Positions 1 through 7,304 are shown, numbered from the stretch's first letter. The stretch: DNA of 30,419 nt from Micavibrio sp. UBA1672 (GCA_002320665.1 DCKO01000005.1:1-30419), one strand, 5' to 3'. Numbers and translations are program-made. Notes: a model not told the origin generated them from the sequence alone.

Positions 1-879
1 TGGGAAGTCCACCCGCACTTCATAGAGGACGTGATGCGCTTCCTCGACAATGTGTTGAGCGATTTCATCGAAAAAGCGCCCGACAGCATGGCTAAGGCGC
101 GCTATGCGGCGATGCGGGAACGTTCGGTCGGTTTGGGCGTGATGGGTTTCCACTCCTTCTTGCAATCCAAGATGATTCCAATGGAAGGGGTTATGGCCAA
201 GGTCTGGAACAGACGCATGTTCCAACACATTAAGCGTCAGGCTGATGATGCTTCTGTCAAGCTGGCGCATGAGCGCGGGCCTTGTCCGGATGCCGCGGAT
301 TATGGTGTGATGGAGAGATTCTCCAACAAGATGGCGATTGCGCCTACGGCATCGATTTCGATTATTTGCGGCGGCGCGTCGCCGGGGATCGAGCCGATTG
401 CGGCGAATGCCTATACCCATAAAACTCTATCCGGCTCGTTCCCTGTACGGAATAAATACCTGAAGGCGCTGCTGGCCGAGAAAGGCATTGATAATGACGA
501 CACATGGAGCTCAATCTTTACAAATGAAGGCTCGGTTCAGCATATTGAGGAACTCTCTCAGGAAGAAAAAGATGTGTTTAAAACGGCGTTTGAAATTGAC
601 CAGCGTTGGATTGTCGAGCATGCAGCCGACAGAACACCTTTTGTCTGTCAGGCACAAAGCGTAAATATCTTCCTGCCTGCCAATGTGCACAAAACAGATC
701 TGCACCGGATTCACTGGGATGCGTGGAAGAAAGGCGTGAAGTCGCTTTATTATTGCCGCTCCAAGTCGATCCAGCGCGCGGAAAGCGATGCCTCGTGGAA
801 GCGTACGCAGGTCGATGACGCAAGAACTGCCGCGGAAGCCGAGGCGAATAAGTATGAAGAATGCTTGGCGTGCCAATAG
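1..879 (+). CDS. nrdA: Ribonucleoside-diphosphate reductase alpha subunit, class I (C-terminal part; 5' end outside window)
   Basis: This is the large, catalytic subunit of class I ribonucleotide reductase, which reduces ribonucleoside diphosphates to the deoxy forms in the cytoplasm. The frame is open from base 1, so the gene starts upstream and only about the last 292 residues are present. The phosphate-binding segment PTASISIICGGASPGIEP, the paired tyrosines of the radical path in LYYCRS, and the C-terminal redox pair in ECLACQ are all visible. The thiyl-radical cysteine and its redox partners lie upstream of the window. Base composition is more GC-rich than in the genes that follow. A strong terminator closes the gene at once, so it is not co-transcribed with nrdB, which lies 4.4 kb downstream on the same strand. 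The family assignment is secure. Confidence 0.96.
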   Translation, partial: WEVHPHFIEDVMRFLDNVLSDFIEKAPDSMAKARYAAMRERSVGLGVMGFHSFLQSKMIPMEGVMAKVWNRRMFQHIKRQADDASVKLAHERGPCPDAADYGVMERFSNKMAIAPTASISIICGGASPGIEPIAANAYTHKTLSGSFPVRNKYLKALLAEKGIDNDDTWSSIFTNEGSVQHIEELSQEEKDVFKTAFEIDQRWIVEHAADRTPFVCQAQSVNIFLPANVHKTDLHRIHWDAWKKGVKSLYYCRSKSIQRAESDASWKRTQVDDARTAAEAEANKYEECLACQ

Positions 880-890
880 GAATTTAGAGA

Positions 891-912
891 GGGGGGCTTA
901 GCCCCCTTTTTT
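891..912 (+). terminator. Rho-independent terminator after nrdA
   Basis: A six-base-pair all-G/C stem (GGGGGC, loop TTA, GCCCCC) is followed directly by six T residues. It sits 12 bases after the nrdA stop codon. Confidence 0.9.
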
Positions 913-1061
913 CATAGGGTTTACATTTGAAGGAGCGCTTAGTGGGAGGCTTCTGAAAATGTGAAGGAACGATACAGGAGGAAACTGTATTTGTTTAATC
1001 GCATTGCCTGTTTCTTAGGATAAGAGACTTAAGGGGTGCACAGCTCATTAAGGAGAAAAAG

Positions 1062-1430
1062 ATGAGTTATAACTATGAAAATGAATTTGGCAAATTTGAT
1101 CCAATTGTCGACTCGCAAATTATCAGTTACCCGAATTTTGATAGTATTAGGGATGCAATTGACGGACGTAAGAAATTAGAATTTTTTTACGATGGTTATT
1201 TGCGTAAAGATGTTGAGCCGCATTTACTAGGCTTATCTTCGAAAAGTAATATACTACTTCGTTGTTGGCAGGATGCTGGACAAAGCAGATCAGGCAAAGT
1301 TCCTGAATGGAAATTATTTAATTTAAGAAAAATAAATAGTTTAAGGGAAAATGGGCGGATTTTTTCTCAAGCTAGGCCCGAGTACAATCCTAACGATCGC
1401 CATATGAAAAGAATTTATGCAAGAATTTAA
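1062..1430 (+). CDS. Small WYL-domain-like protein
   Basis: A 122-residue protein whose middle (about residues 28-92) follows the WYL-domain pattern: an initial helix with an AI..+K.L.F.Y signature (AIDGRKKLEFFYDG), a VEPHLLG segment, and a closing W.LFNLRKI strand. WYL domains sense nucleic acid or nucleotide-like ligands and usually sit behind an HTH. No HTH is seen here, so this is a single-domain protein. An AAGGAG ribosome binding site precedes the ATG. The gene is clearly more AT-rich than nrdA and lies between two independent terminators, which makes it a self-contained unit. The fold assignment is inferred from pattern only, and the function is unknown. Confidence 0.7.
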   Translation: MSYNYENEFGKFDPIVDSQIISYPNFDSIRDAIDGRKKLEFFYDGYLRKDVEPHLLGLSSKSNILLRCWQDAGQSRSGKVPEWKLFNLRKINSLRENGRIFSQARPEYNPNDRHMKRIYARI

Positions 1431-1438
1431 CTTCAATG

Positions 1439-1466
1439 GGCGCTCTTTTGGTTAAGAGCGCCTTTT
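1439..1466 (+). terminator. Rho-independent terminator after the WYL-like gene
   Basis: A perfect nine-base-pair stem (GGCGCTCTT / AAGAGCGCC) has a six-base loop and is followed by TTTT. It begins 8 bases after the stop codon at 1430. Confidence 0.9.
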
Positions 1467-1482
1467 GCTTGTGCTGTATATC

Positions 1483-1511
1483 TTGACAATTCAGGAATAT
1501 TATCCTATATT
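1483..1511 (+). promoter_or_regulatory. Sigma-70-type promoter ahead of the methyltransferase
   Basis: The -35 box is TTGACA (1483-1488), followed by a 17-base spacer and TATATT (1506-1511). This is one of the best promoter matches in the window. Transcription would start near 1518, which gives the methyltransferase gene a leader of about 280 bases. Confidence 0.75.
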
Positions 1512-1799
1512 GCTACGCATGTTTATGTTTACAACACACCCCGCCCCACGATTTTACACTCTTTTTGTATCTTCTGTTACAGGCCCCAAAACAGGCTGTT
1601 TGAAAAAAAATCTGCAAAACGAACTGTACAGAAATTTTTTAAAATGCACATTCAAACTAGACAAAATGGGGTGTGCAAGAAAAAATTCTGACATTCAAAC
1701 TAGACAAATCATAGAAATTACCGGGCTTTCGGGTCTTTTCTTGCTTTTTGGGCGCGTTGATTTAAAATCTGGGATGTGAATCAGGAGGGGAGAAGAGCT
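1512..1799 (+). other. Long gene-free leader with an 18-bp direct repeat
   Basis: I see no convincing gene here. An open frame runs through it, but its translation has no recognisable features. The stretch contains two identical 18-bp copies of ACATTCAAACTAGACAAA (1648-1665 and 1691-1708), 43 bases apart. The first copy is overlapped on its left and followed on its right by the short inverted repeat TGCACA / TGTGCA (1645-1650, 1672-1677). A CTGTACAG palindrome lies near 1624. It looks like a regulatory leader. Confidence 0.5.
1648..1708 (+). repeat. Two 18-bp direct repeats, 43-bp period
   Basis: Copies at 1648-1665 and 1691-1708 match perfectly over 18 bases. The 43-base period is close to four DNA helical turns, as expected for tandem protein-binding sites. 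Their position between promoter and start codon would fit either a downstream operator or an RNA-level element. Confidence 0.85.
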
Positions 1800-2654
1800 A
1801 TGTCGAAATGGGCGCTAAAAATTGCTGCGAAACTGGTTTTGGGGCGCATGCCTTATCGTCATACTTTATTGAAGAAAATCGGGATGTTTCGTCATGGCGC
1901 GATGGAAGATATCGACTATGCGCTGGGGGTTTTTCAAAAGCACATGAATTGGGCGTATCCAGACGGTATGCCCGAAAATCTGACGTTGCTGGAGATGGGG
2001 CCGGGGGATAGTCTGGTGAGTAGCTTAATTGCGAAATCCTATGGGGCGGCTAAAATCTATCATGTTGATGTTGGTGCTTATGCCGAGAAAGATGTTAAAT
2101 TATATCAGAAATTTGCGCAGCAATTACGCGAAAAGGGCTTGGCTGCACCGGATCTATCGGGTGCAAAAACTCTGGATGATGTGATGGAGATTTGCGGCGC
2201 GGTTTATTTGACCAAGGGTCTTACGTCCTTAAAAGAAATCCCGACAAGCTCGGTGGATTTTATCTGGTCGCATTCCGTGGTCGAGCATATCCGCAAGAAA
2301 GAGTTTACGGGTGTGATGTTGGAGCTATGCCGGATCGTCAAGCCCGATGGCAAGGTTTCTCATAATGTCGATCTGCAGGATCATCTGGAGCACAGGCTCA
2401 ATAATTTGCGGTTTTCCGATGAGTTTTGGGAAAATGATCTGGTGGCGGATTCAGGGTTTTATACGAATCGCCTGCGTTATACGCAGAGCCTTGAGTTGAT
2501 GAAGGAGTCCGGTTTTTCTGTGCTGGAAACCGATAGCGGGAAATGGGACCATATGCCCACACCCAGAGCAAAGTTGCACAAAATGTTCCAGCATTTTGAT
2601 GATGAGGAGCTTAAGACTAAAGGTTATAGGGTCTTGCTCAAAAAGGCAGCGTAG
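1800..2654 (+). CDS. Class I SAM-dependent methyltransferase
   Basis: A 284-residue cytoplasmic protein with a Rossmann-type methyltransferase core. Motif I reads LLEMGPGDSLVS (about residue 62), with an acidic residue after strand 2 in VDVGA and a post-motif segment DFIWSHSVVEHI with the SVVEH signature of the Methyltransf_11 type. RIVKPDGK marks strand 5. A longer frame begins at 1776, but the Shine-Dalgarno AGGAGGGG (1783-1790) lies inside it, so translation should start at the ATG at 1800. The substrate cannot be told. Several members of this broad type act in polysaccharide or lipid modification, but no glycan genes are nearby. Confidence 0.85.
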   Translation: MSKWALKIAAKLVLGRMPYRHTLLKKIGMFRHGAMEDIDYALGVFQKHMNWAYPDGMPENLTLLEMGPGDSLVSSLIAKSYGAAKIYHVDVGAYAEKDVKLYQKFAQQLREKGLAAPDLSGAKTLDDVMEICGAVYLTKGLTSLKEIPTSSVDFIWSHSVVEHIRKKEFTGVMLELCRIVKPDGKVSHNVDLQDHLEHRLNNLRFSDEFWENDLVADSGFYTNRLRYTQSLELMKESGFSVLETDSGKWDHMPTPRAKLHKMFQHFDDEELKTKGYRVLLKKAA

Positions 2655-2729
2655 TTAGGTGTGATGTAACTTCCTTTATGCTGTAGCCGAATAAACTCAT
2701 ATATCGAAACAACTTAGAAAGAGGGCGAT

Positions 2730-3260
2730 ATGAGGCAGTATATGGTTTTAATTTTAGGAATTTTTGTAGCTGTAATGGGGTTTTATGCTGTTATGGCTTT
2801 GGGGCCGATGAAGGCCAAGGCAGAAGAGGGTGATATGAAAGATAAGCTAACACCGATGCAATATCATGTGACACAAGAAGATGGCACAGAAGCGCCGTTC
2901 AAGAATGAATATTGGGATCATAAGGAGCCCGGCATTTATGTTGATGTTGTTTCCGGTGAGGCGCTGTTTTCCTCCATTGATAAATTCGATAGTGGTACGG
3001 GCTGGCCGAGTTTTACCAAGCCGATTGAAACACAATCCGTTGCCGAGAAAAGCGATAAGTCGCTCTGGATGGAGCGAACAGAGGTGCGGTCCAGCAAGGC
3101 CGATTCTCATCTTGGCCATGTGTTTACGGATGGGCCGAAGGACAAAGGCGGTCTTCGATATTGTATTAATTCCGCGTCGCTGCGCTTCATTCACAAGGAT
3201 GATCTGGAGAAAGAGGGCTATGGCGAATATCTCTATCTTTTCGAGGATCAGGCTCAATAA
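2730..3260 (+). CDS. msrB: Periplasmic methionine-(R)-sulfoxide reductase, single-cysteine type
   Basis: This enzyme reduces methionine-R-sulfoxide in oxidised proteins. The MsrB hallmarks are GTGWPSF (89-95), the HLGHVFTDGP block (127-136) and RYCINSASLRF with the catalytic cysteine at 145. An N-terminal hydrophobic segment ending in AKA-EE (about residues 5-31) indicates export. The CxxC zinc pairs of most MsrB proteins are absent; the first site reads VDVVSGEALF, as in the MsrB half of Neisseria-type MsrAB. Cys145 is the only cysteine in the whole protein, so there is no internal resolving cysteine. Reduction would need an external thiol or a mixed disulfide. The GAGGGCGAT sequence before the ATG gives a plausible ribosome site. 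Confidence 0.93.
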   Translation: MRQYMVLILGIFVAVMGFYAVMALGPMKAKAEEGDMKDKLTPMQYHVTQEDGTEAPFKNEYWDHKEPGIYVDVVSGEALFSSIDKFDSGTGWPSFTKPIETQSVAEKSDKSLWMERTEVRSSKADSHLGHVFTDGPKDKGGLRYCINSASLRFIHKDDLEKEGYGEYLYLFEDQAQ

Positions 3261-3298
3261 GGCTGGACGAAGTAAAGTGGCGGGATTATGCTTTAGCC

Positions 3299-3721
3299 AT
3301 GAAAAGCATTATCAAGAATTTCAAATCCTATTGTGATGACAATAATTTGCGCATTACCCCGCCGCGGGAATATGTTCTTGAAATCATTGCCAGTAGCGCT
3401 AAGCCCATGACGGCGTATGATATTCTGGATGAGCTGGGTAAAAAGCTAAATAAGCCTAAACCTCCGACGGCTTACCGCGCATTGGAGTTTTTGGGCGAGC
3501 ATGGCTTTATTCACCGGATTGAATCGTTAAACGCCTATGTGGTGTGCCATGAAAATCACAAGCATGAGGGCGGGCAATTTCTAATATGTGATTCTTGCGG
3601 GGCGGTTGAGGAAATTCATCTTTGTACCATGCCCAAAACCTTGCAGGAAAAGGTCAAATCCCAAGGCTTTAATCTTCATCACTGGAATGTGGAAGTGCAT
3701 GGAAAATGCAAAGCATGTTAG
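3299..3721 (+). CDS. zur: Zur-type zinc uptake regulator (Fur family)
   Basis: A 140-residue winged-helix metalloregulator that represses zinc uptake genes when zinc is bound. The recognition-helix region KPPTAYRALEFL (54-65) is the Zur form of the Fur-family signature. The structural zinc site is CDSC (97, 100) with the C-terminal CKAC (137, 140). Cys83 in YVVCHENHKHE and the His/Glu residues after it match the regulatory site. The similarity to E. coli Zur runs to the C-terminus (VEVHGKCKAC). No clear Shine-Dalgarno precedes the ATG. The gene lies 38 bases after msrB and may be co-transcribed. Its last 4 bases overlap the end of the convergent gene on the minus strand. Confidence 0.9.
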   Translation: MKSIIKNFKSYCDDNNLRITPPREYVLEIIASSAKPMTAYDILDELGKKLNKPKPPTAYRALEFLGEHGFIHRIESLNAYVVCHENHKHEGGQFLICDSCGAVEEIHLCTMPKTLQEKVKSQGFNLHHWNVEVHGKCKAC

Positions 3722-4182
3722 TAGGCTATTAGATTCGGGTTTAATGCTTCACATGTTTCTTTGAGTTGCTCTGTTTTTCTTGAGCTAAGCTTATGATTAT
3801 TGGAAAGCCTGTCCTCTAACCAGTATATTTTTTCCTGATCAGTTCTAAGGTCATCATATTCCTGATAGGGTCTAAGCATATTATTTACTGTTCTTATCTT
3901 CAGGCTCTCAGCCATAAATCCTAGCTTTTCTTTGAATTTGGTTTTTCTGTCTTCTACCGAAAGCGCATACATGTTCGTTTCGAAACCATGAATTCTGCTG
4001 TCCAAGCTTTCCAGAAATTGTTTCTGTGATGATATATCACCGCAAGGCACATTAATTTTGGTGTTGTCTGGTGTTGTGAACGAAAATGATTTGGAAGCAT
4101 CTTGCGCATATGCGGGTTCATTGCCCGAAAGTGTAAATGTTAATATTGATGGTATAAGAAATTTTTGTACTAATTTTGTCAT
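3718..4182 (-). CDS. Exported protein of unknown function
   Basis: A 154-residue protein with a typical signal peptide (hydrophobic core about residues 8-20, likely cleavage after AYA in PAYAQDA). The mature part is mostly helical and charged, with two cysteines (in NVPCGD and KETCEA) that could form a disulfide in the periplasm. I do not recognise a family. The stop codon overlaps that of zur in a tail-to-tail arrangement. Confidence 0.65.
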   Translation of the reverse strand: MTKLVQKFLIPSILTFTLSGNEPAYAQDASKSFSFTTPDNTKINVPCGDISSQKQFLESLDSRIHGFETNMYALSVEDRKTKFKEKLGFMAESLKIRTVNNMLRPYQEYDDLRTDQEKIYWLEDRLSNNHKLSSRKTEQLKETCEALNPNLIAY

Positions 4183-4214
4183 TTTATGTATTCAATCCTA
4201 AAAAATAAAAAAGC

Positions 4215-4251
4215 TTGATTTGTCAAAACCGGAACTATATAGTGTTATATT
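4215..4251 (+). promoter_or_regulatory. Possible promoter for the small gene at 4284
   Basis: TTGATT (4215-4220), a 17-base spacer and TATAGT (4238-4243) are followed by a second AT-rich box. The upstream gene is divergent, so a promoter is required somewhere in this 100-base gap. Confidence 0.45.
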
Positions 4252-4283
4252 ATAACGTAACAAATAATTCAAGGATTAAAAAA

Positions 4284-4619
4284 ATGTCTTTTAGTGCTGG
4301 TGATGCATTTGCCCATGTGGCCATATTTACGACGATTGATATAGGGTTTCATTTATTTCTTGGATTTTCTCCTCAGGGAGCCGAGTTTTTAGAATTTTTG
4401 GCAGAGGAATTTAATTTAACTGGCGGCCTTCACGGTATTGATTCTATGGCTCATGGTGGGCATGCTCATGGTGCGGTTGAAGCTGCTAGCAATGTTTTTG
4501 AATCAGGTGAGGCTGCTAATGCAGATTTTTTTATGCCGGGTGAGGCTGGTTTTGAAGAATGTTTAGAAACGGGGCATACGGAATTTAGAAACGACCAGCT
4601 GGTTTGTCATGCCGCATAA
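4284..4619 (+). CDS. Small histidine-containing protein of unknown function
   Basis: A 111-residue protein starting at MSFSAGDAF. The frame is open from 4215, but AAGGAT, 8 bases before 4284, supports the later ATG. It has a hydrophobic N-terminal half (VAIFTTIDIGFHLFLGF), then a histidine/glycine patch (MAHGGHAHGA) and an acidic tail ending in VCHAA. There is no signal peptide. The histidine patch could bind a metal, and zur and msrB are close by, but that link is inference. I do not recognise a family. Confidence 0.55.
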   Translation: MSFSAGDAFAHVAIFTTIDIGFHLFLGFSPQGAEFLEFLAEEFNLTGGLHGIDSMAHGGHAHGAVEAASNVFESGEAANADFFMPGEAGFEECLETGHTEFRNDQLVCHAA

Positions 4620-4639
4620 AGTCTAGATTGTCGGTTAAT

Positions 4640-5044
4640 TTAAGAATTCACGAAATTATTACACCGATCGGGATTATTTTCTGGCCCCATAGGGAGAAAT
4701 GTCAAAGTGATTTGTCCATATGAATTCCCTGCATCGTCTTCGGCGATAAAGTCACTAATACTTGTCTGGTTTTGTTTCATGAAGTTTTCATGCAAGGTAA
4801 TATGCGTGGTTTCATGCACGGGAAAGATCATATAAAGCCCATGATTATAGGGGTAGCGCATCTTGATGCGTGTGACATTCGGATTGGGGTGGTGAAAGCT
4901 TGCCATGACCGGATAGCAGGGCATGACTTTGGTGTTCGTGCTGTACGGGATTTCGTTTAGAAATATAGTGTAGGGTTCTTGTGCCTGAGATAGATTCGGG
5001 CTAAGCGCGCATAAAAATATAATTATCAGAATTTTGAATTTCAT
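4640..5044 (-). CDS. Exported small protein of unknown function
   Basis: A 134-residue protein with a clear signal peptide (KFKILIIIFLCAL core, likely cleavage after SQA). The mature part of about 112 residues is rich in Pro, Tyr and His, has a predicted beta character, and carries two cysteines (VMPCYP and DRCNN) that could pair in the periplasm. No family is recognised. The gene converges with the one at 4284 (20-base gap) and is divergent from nrdB. Confidence 0.65.
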   Translation of the reverse strand: MKFKILIIIFLCALSPNLSQAQEPYTIFLNEIPYSTNTKVMPCYPVMASFHHPNPNVTRIKMRYPYNHGLYMIFPVHETTHITLHENFMKQNQTSISDFIAEDDAGNSYGQITLTFLPMGPENNPDRCNNFVNS

Positions 5045-5102
5045 ATCATTATTTTACAGGCAAAAATGCGCGCGTCAAAATATTGTTCAGAAATGAATAA
5101 AA

Positions 5103-5118
5103 GCACAATATATGGTGT
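5103..5118 (+). promoter_or_regulatory. NrdR box 1 upstream of nrdB
   Basis: The 16-mer GCACAATATATGGTGT matches the known NrdR-box consensus (acaCwAtATaTwGtgt) at 14 of 16 positions. It is the distal member of a pair. Confidence 0.85.
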
Positions 5119-5134
5119 ACATTAGAAAAATAAC

Positions 5135-5150
5135 TGTCTATATATAGTTA
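5135..5150 (+). promoter_or_regulatory. NrdR box 2 upstream of nrdB
   Basis: TGTCTATATATAGTTA matches the core CwAtATaTwGt of the NrdR box at all 11 positions. Its centre is 32 bases (three helical turns) from that of box 1, which is the spacing known for NrdR pairs. NrdR represses ribonucleotide reductase genes in response to dATP/ATP. Confidence 0.8.
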
Positions 5151-5283
5151 TATCGTGATTTGCGATAGATTCTCATTTATCCCCGTGATTCATCTTTTAT
5201 TTTCAGATATGACTCGCATTACATAGAAGGTGGATTACACTTTTATTAACCCGAATCGGAAAAGAAATTTTAAGGAGTATAAA

Positions 5284-6360
5284 ATGGGCAATACACCAGC
5301 CATTACAGATGATGTAACCAATTCAAACTCGCTTTTGTTGAAAGAGCGCCATATTTATAAGCCGTTTTTATATCCTTGGTGTTATGAGGCATGGTTGACG
5401 CAGCAGCGTATTCATTGGCTTCCTGAGGAAGTGCCTTTGGCAGAAGATGTTCGTGACTGGAAGAAAAAACTTACGCCATCAGAGAAAAACCTGATGACTC
5501 AAATTTTCCGTTTCTTTACCCAAAGCGATGTCGAGGTCAATAATTGTTATATGAAGCATTATTCTCAGGTCTTTGGGCCGGTGGAAGTGCAGATGATGCT
5601 TTCTGCGTTTTCGAACATTGAGACCGTGCATATTGCAGCTTACTCGCATTTGCTGGATACGATTGGTATGCCGGAAGTGGAGTATGAGGCTTTCCTTAAA
5701 TATAAGGAAATGAAGGATAAATTTGATTACATGCAAAATGCTTCTATGGCAAGCCGCCGTGATATTGCCAAGACTATGGCGATGTTTGGCGCGTTTACAG
5801 AAGGGTTGCAGCTATTTGCGTCATTTGCCATTTTGATGAATTTCCCGCGTTTCAATAAGATGAAAGGTATGGGGCAAATTGTGACCTGGTCTGTGCGGGA
5901 TGAGACTTTGCATTGTCTATCCATGATCCGTTTGTTCAATAATTTTATTAATGAAAACAAGGATATATGGGATGATGAATTGAGGGCAGAGATCACGGAG
6001 TCTTGCCGTACGATTATTAACTTTGAGGATAATTTCATTGATCTGGCTTTTGAAATGGGTGAGATTGAGGGCTTATCGCCGGAAGATGTGAAGCAATATA
6101 TCCGCTATATCGGGGATCGTCGTTTGCAGCAGCTTAATCTTGAGGCTATTTATGGGGTGGAGAAAAACCCTCTGCCATGGATGGATGAGATGCTTAATGG
6201 CGCTGAGCACACAAACTTCTTTGAAAACCGTGCGACAGAATATGCCAGAGCCTCGACTGAAGGGACTTGGGAATCTGTTTTCGAGGAAGATATTTTCTCC
6301 GGTAATTACGGTAAGAAAATTGGTGGTGTTGAGCCAGAAGAAGGCAGCGAAGCGGCTTAA
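5284..6360 (+). CDS. nrdB: Ribonucleoside-diphosphate reductase beta subunit, class I with tyrosyl radical
   Basis: A 358-residue radical-generating subunit that forms the diferric-tyrosyl cofactor and passes the radical to NrdA. The metal ligands are visible: Asp82 (SDVEVNN), Glu113 and His116 (IETVH), Glu173 (FTEGLQ), and Glu207 and His210 (DETLH). The radical tyrosine is present as Tyr120 (HIAAYSH), four residues after the histidine, as in E. coli Tyr122. It is therefore a tyrosyl type and not the Chlamydia-like Phe type. A GTG-initiated frame starts at 5230, but AAGGAG just before 5284 fixes the ATG there. The gene is under two NrdR boxes. It is separated from nrdA by six genes, which is unusual. 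One base separates its stop from that of the convergent gene. Confidence 0.96.
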   Translation: MGNTPAITDDVTNSNSLLLKERHIYKPFLYPWCYEAWLTQQRIHWLPEEVPLAEDVRDWKKKLTPSEKNLMTQIFRFFTQSDVEVNNCYMKHYSQVFGPVEVQMMLSAFSNIETVHIAAYSHLLDTIGMPEVEYEAFLKYKEMKDKFDYMQNASMASRRDIAKTMAMFGAFTEGLQLFASFAILMNFPRFNKMKGMGQIVTWSVRDETLHCLSMIRLFNNFINENKDIWDDELRAEITESCRTIINFEDNFIDLAFEMGEIEGLSPEDVKQYIRYIGDRRLQQLNLEAIYGVEKNPLPWMDEMLNGAEHTNFFENRATEYARASTEGTWESVFEEDIFSGNYGKKIGGVEPEEGSEAA

Positions 6361-6361
6361 T

Positions 6362-7288
6362 TTAGCCGGGTTCCAGTTCTTCGGAAACTCCTCTTTTAAG
6401 GTGATCTGGTCCGTAGCGTTCTATAATGCCAGGGGCCAGATAAGAGGCCCAGCTTGAAGCGACAGCAATATCGTGCCCGTTTGGATGAAGAGATGGGCAA
6501 TGATAAGATGCTAGTTGTTGTGGGTTAGGCCAGCCACTGCCACGTATGACTGTGATATCGCCATCTTGGGCTTGTCTGCTATCTTGTCCATATTCCTCGA
6601 ATTGTTGCTCGGGTAAATCATTATGCGCACATTTTGTTACGATTGTACCGCCGCCGCGTACAGCGATTGTTACTGTAATTGATCCGGGAAGTTCTCTTGT
6701 AATGTGCTCTTTAATGTAGTTTGCATATGTCTTTGGTAGCTTCTTATCCATTAATGTATGAGTCGCATCTTCATAGGCATGATCGAAATGCAGTCCACCG
6801 GGTTTGATGGTTACGCCGCCACGTAAATCCCAGCTAAGGTATTCAGGATTAACAAGCCGCATAACATTAAAGGTTTCAAAATAATCTGGTCCTAAAAGCC
6901 TTTTTGCTTGAAAATTTCCTATGGTTTTAAATGGCGTTTTATCAGGATTTAAAATGGATTCACCCTGATAGATCAAGAATTTGTTGTTCTCGGGCCATGG
7001 TAAAACCGTACCGCGTTTTTGCTGGTGAAACTTCTGATTATAAAAGCTATTGAACAGACATTGGCGGCTTTTTTCCAGTGTCTTGGAATCGCGTATTATT
7101 GTCACATCCTGAAAATGGGGATCTGCGGCAAGTTGCCTTGCGGATATGCAGGCTTGGTAGAGATTTTTCCGGCCATCCACAACCGCAATAAAATCATCAA
7201 GGATTTTATATTGCCCGCGTGAATCTCTGGTTAGGTCGCCTTCATCTAAAGTGATTGGTTTTATTTCTGCCATGGCTAGAAATAGCAT
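6362..7288 (-). CDS. Unknown protein, possibly an HxD-type non-haem iron protein (DUF1826-like layout)
   Basis: A protein of 308 residues, or 303 if translation begins at the second ATG (7273). The C-terminal half has an HFDH motif (about 162-165), a GGGTIV strand, DGDITVIRG, and then YHCPSLHPNGHDIAVAS. This order of HxD, GGT, GD-x4-G and a distal H recalls double-stranded beta-helix iron proteins, including the DUF1826 layout. The assignment is inference from motif order and is not secure. No signal peptide is seen. A Shine-Dalgarno is not evident for either start. The gene converges on nrdB with one base between the stops. Confidence 0.6.
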   Translation of the reverse strand: MLFLAMAEIKPITLDEGDLTRDSRGQYKILDDFIAVVDGRKNLYQACISARQLAADPHFQDVTIIRDSKTLEKSRQCLFNSFYNQKFHQQKRGTVLPWPENNKFLIYQGESILNPDKTPFKTIGNFQAKRLLGPDYFETFNVMRLVNPEYLSWDLRGGVTIKPGGLHFDHAYEDATHTLMDKKLPKTYANYIKEHITRELPGSITVTIAVRGGGTIVTKCAHNDLPEQQFEEYGQDSRQAQDGDITVIRGSGWPNPQQLASYHCPSLHPNGHDIAVASSWASYLAPGIIERYGPDHLKRGVSEELEPG

Positions 7289-7304
7289 TGTTTTACATAT
7301 TGTG

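Larger units (their letters stand above)
5045..5283. other. Intergenic regulatory region of nrdB
   Basis: This 239-base gap between a divergent exported-protein gene and nrdB holds the two NrdR boxes and several AT-rich -10-like boxes that overlap them. I cannot assign a single promoter. The AAGGAG ribosome site of nrdB is at its end. I see nothing else. Confidence 0.6.

Noticed and set aside
1611..1625. A-run and AAACAG-G-CTGTTT palindrome taken as a terminator
   Set aside because: The palindrome leaves no room for a stable loop, and an A-run, not a T-run, follows it.
1465..1779. Open frame of 104 codons upstream of the methyltransferase
   Set aside because: It begins before the promoter and inside the terminator of the previous gene, has no ribosome site, and its translation has no recognisable features. 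An in-frame ATG at 1519 would be leaderless, but the codon pattern does not support a gene.
2881..3336. 151-codon frame overlapping msrB and the start of zur
   Set aside because: It is an out-of-frame shadow of msrB; the msrB motifs are certain.
5230..5283. Upstream GTG start for nrdB
   Set aside because: It would add 18 residues not seen in the family, and AAGGAG stands directly before the ATG at 5284.
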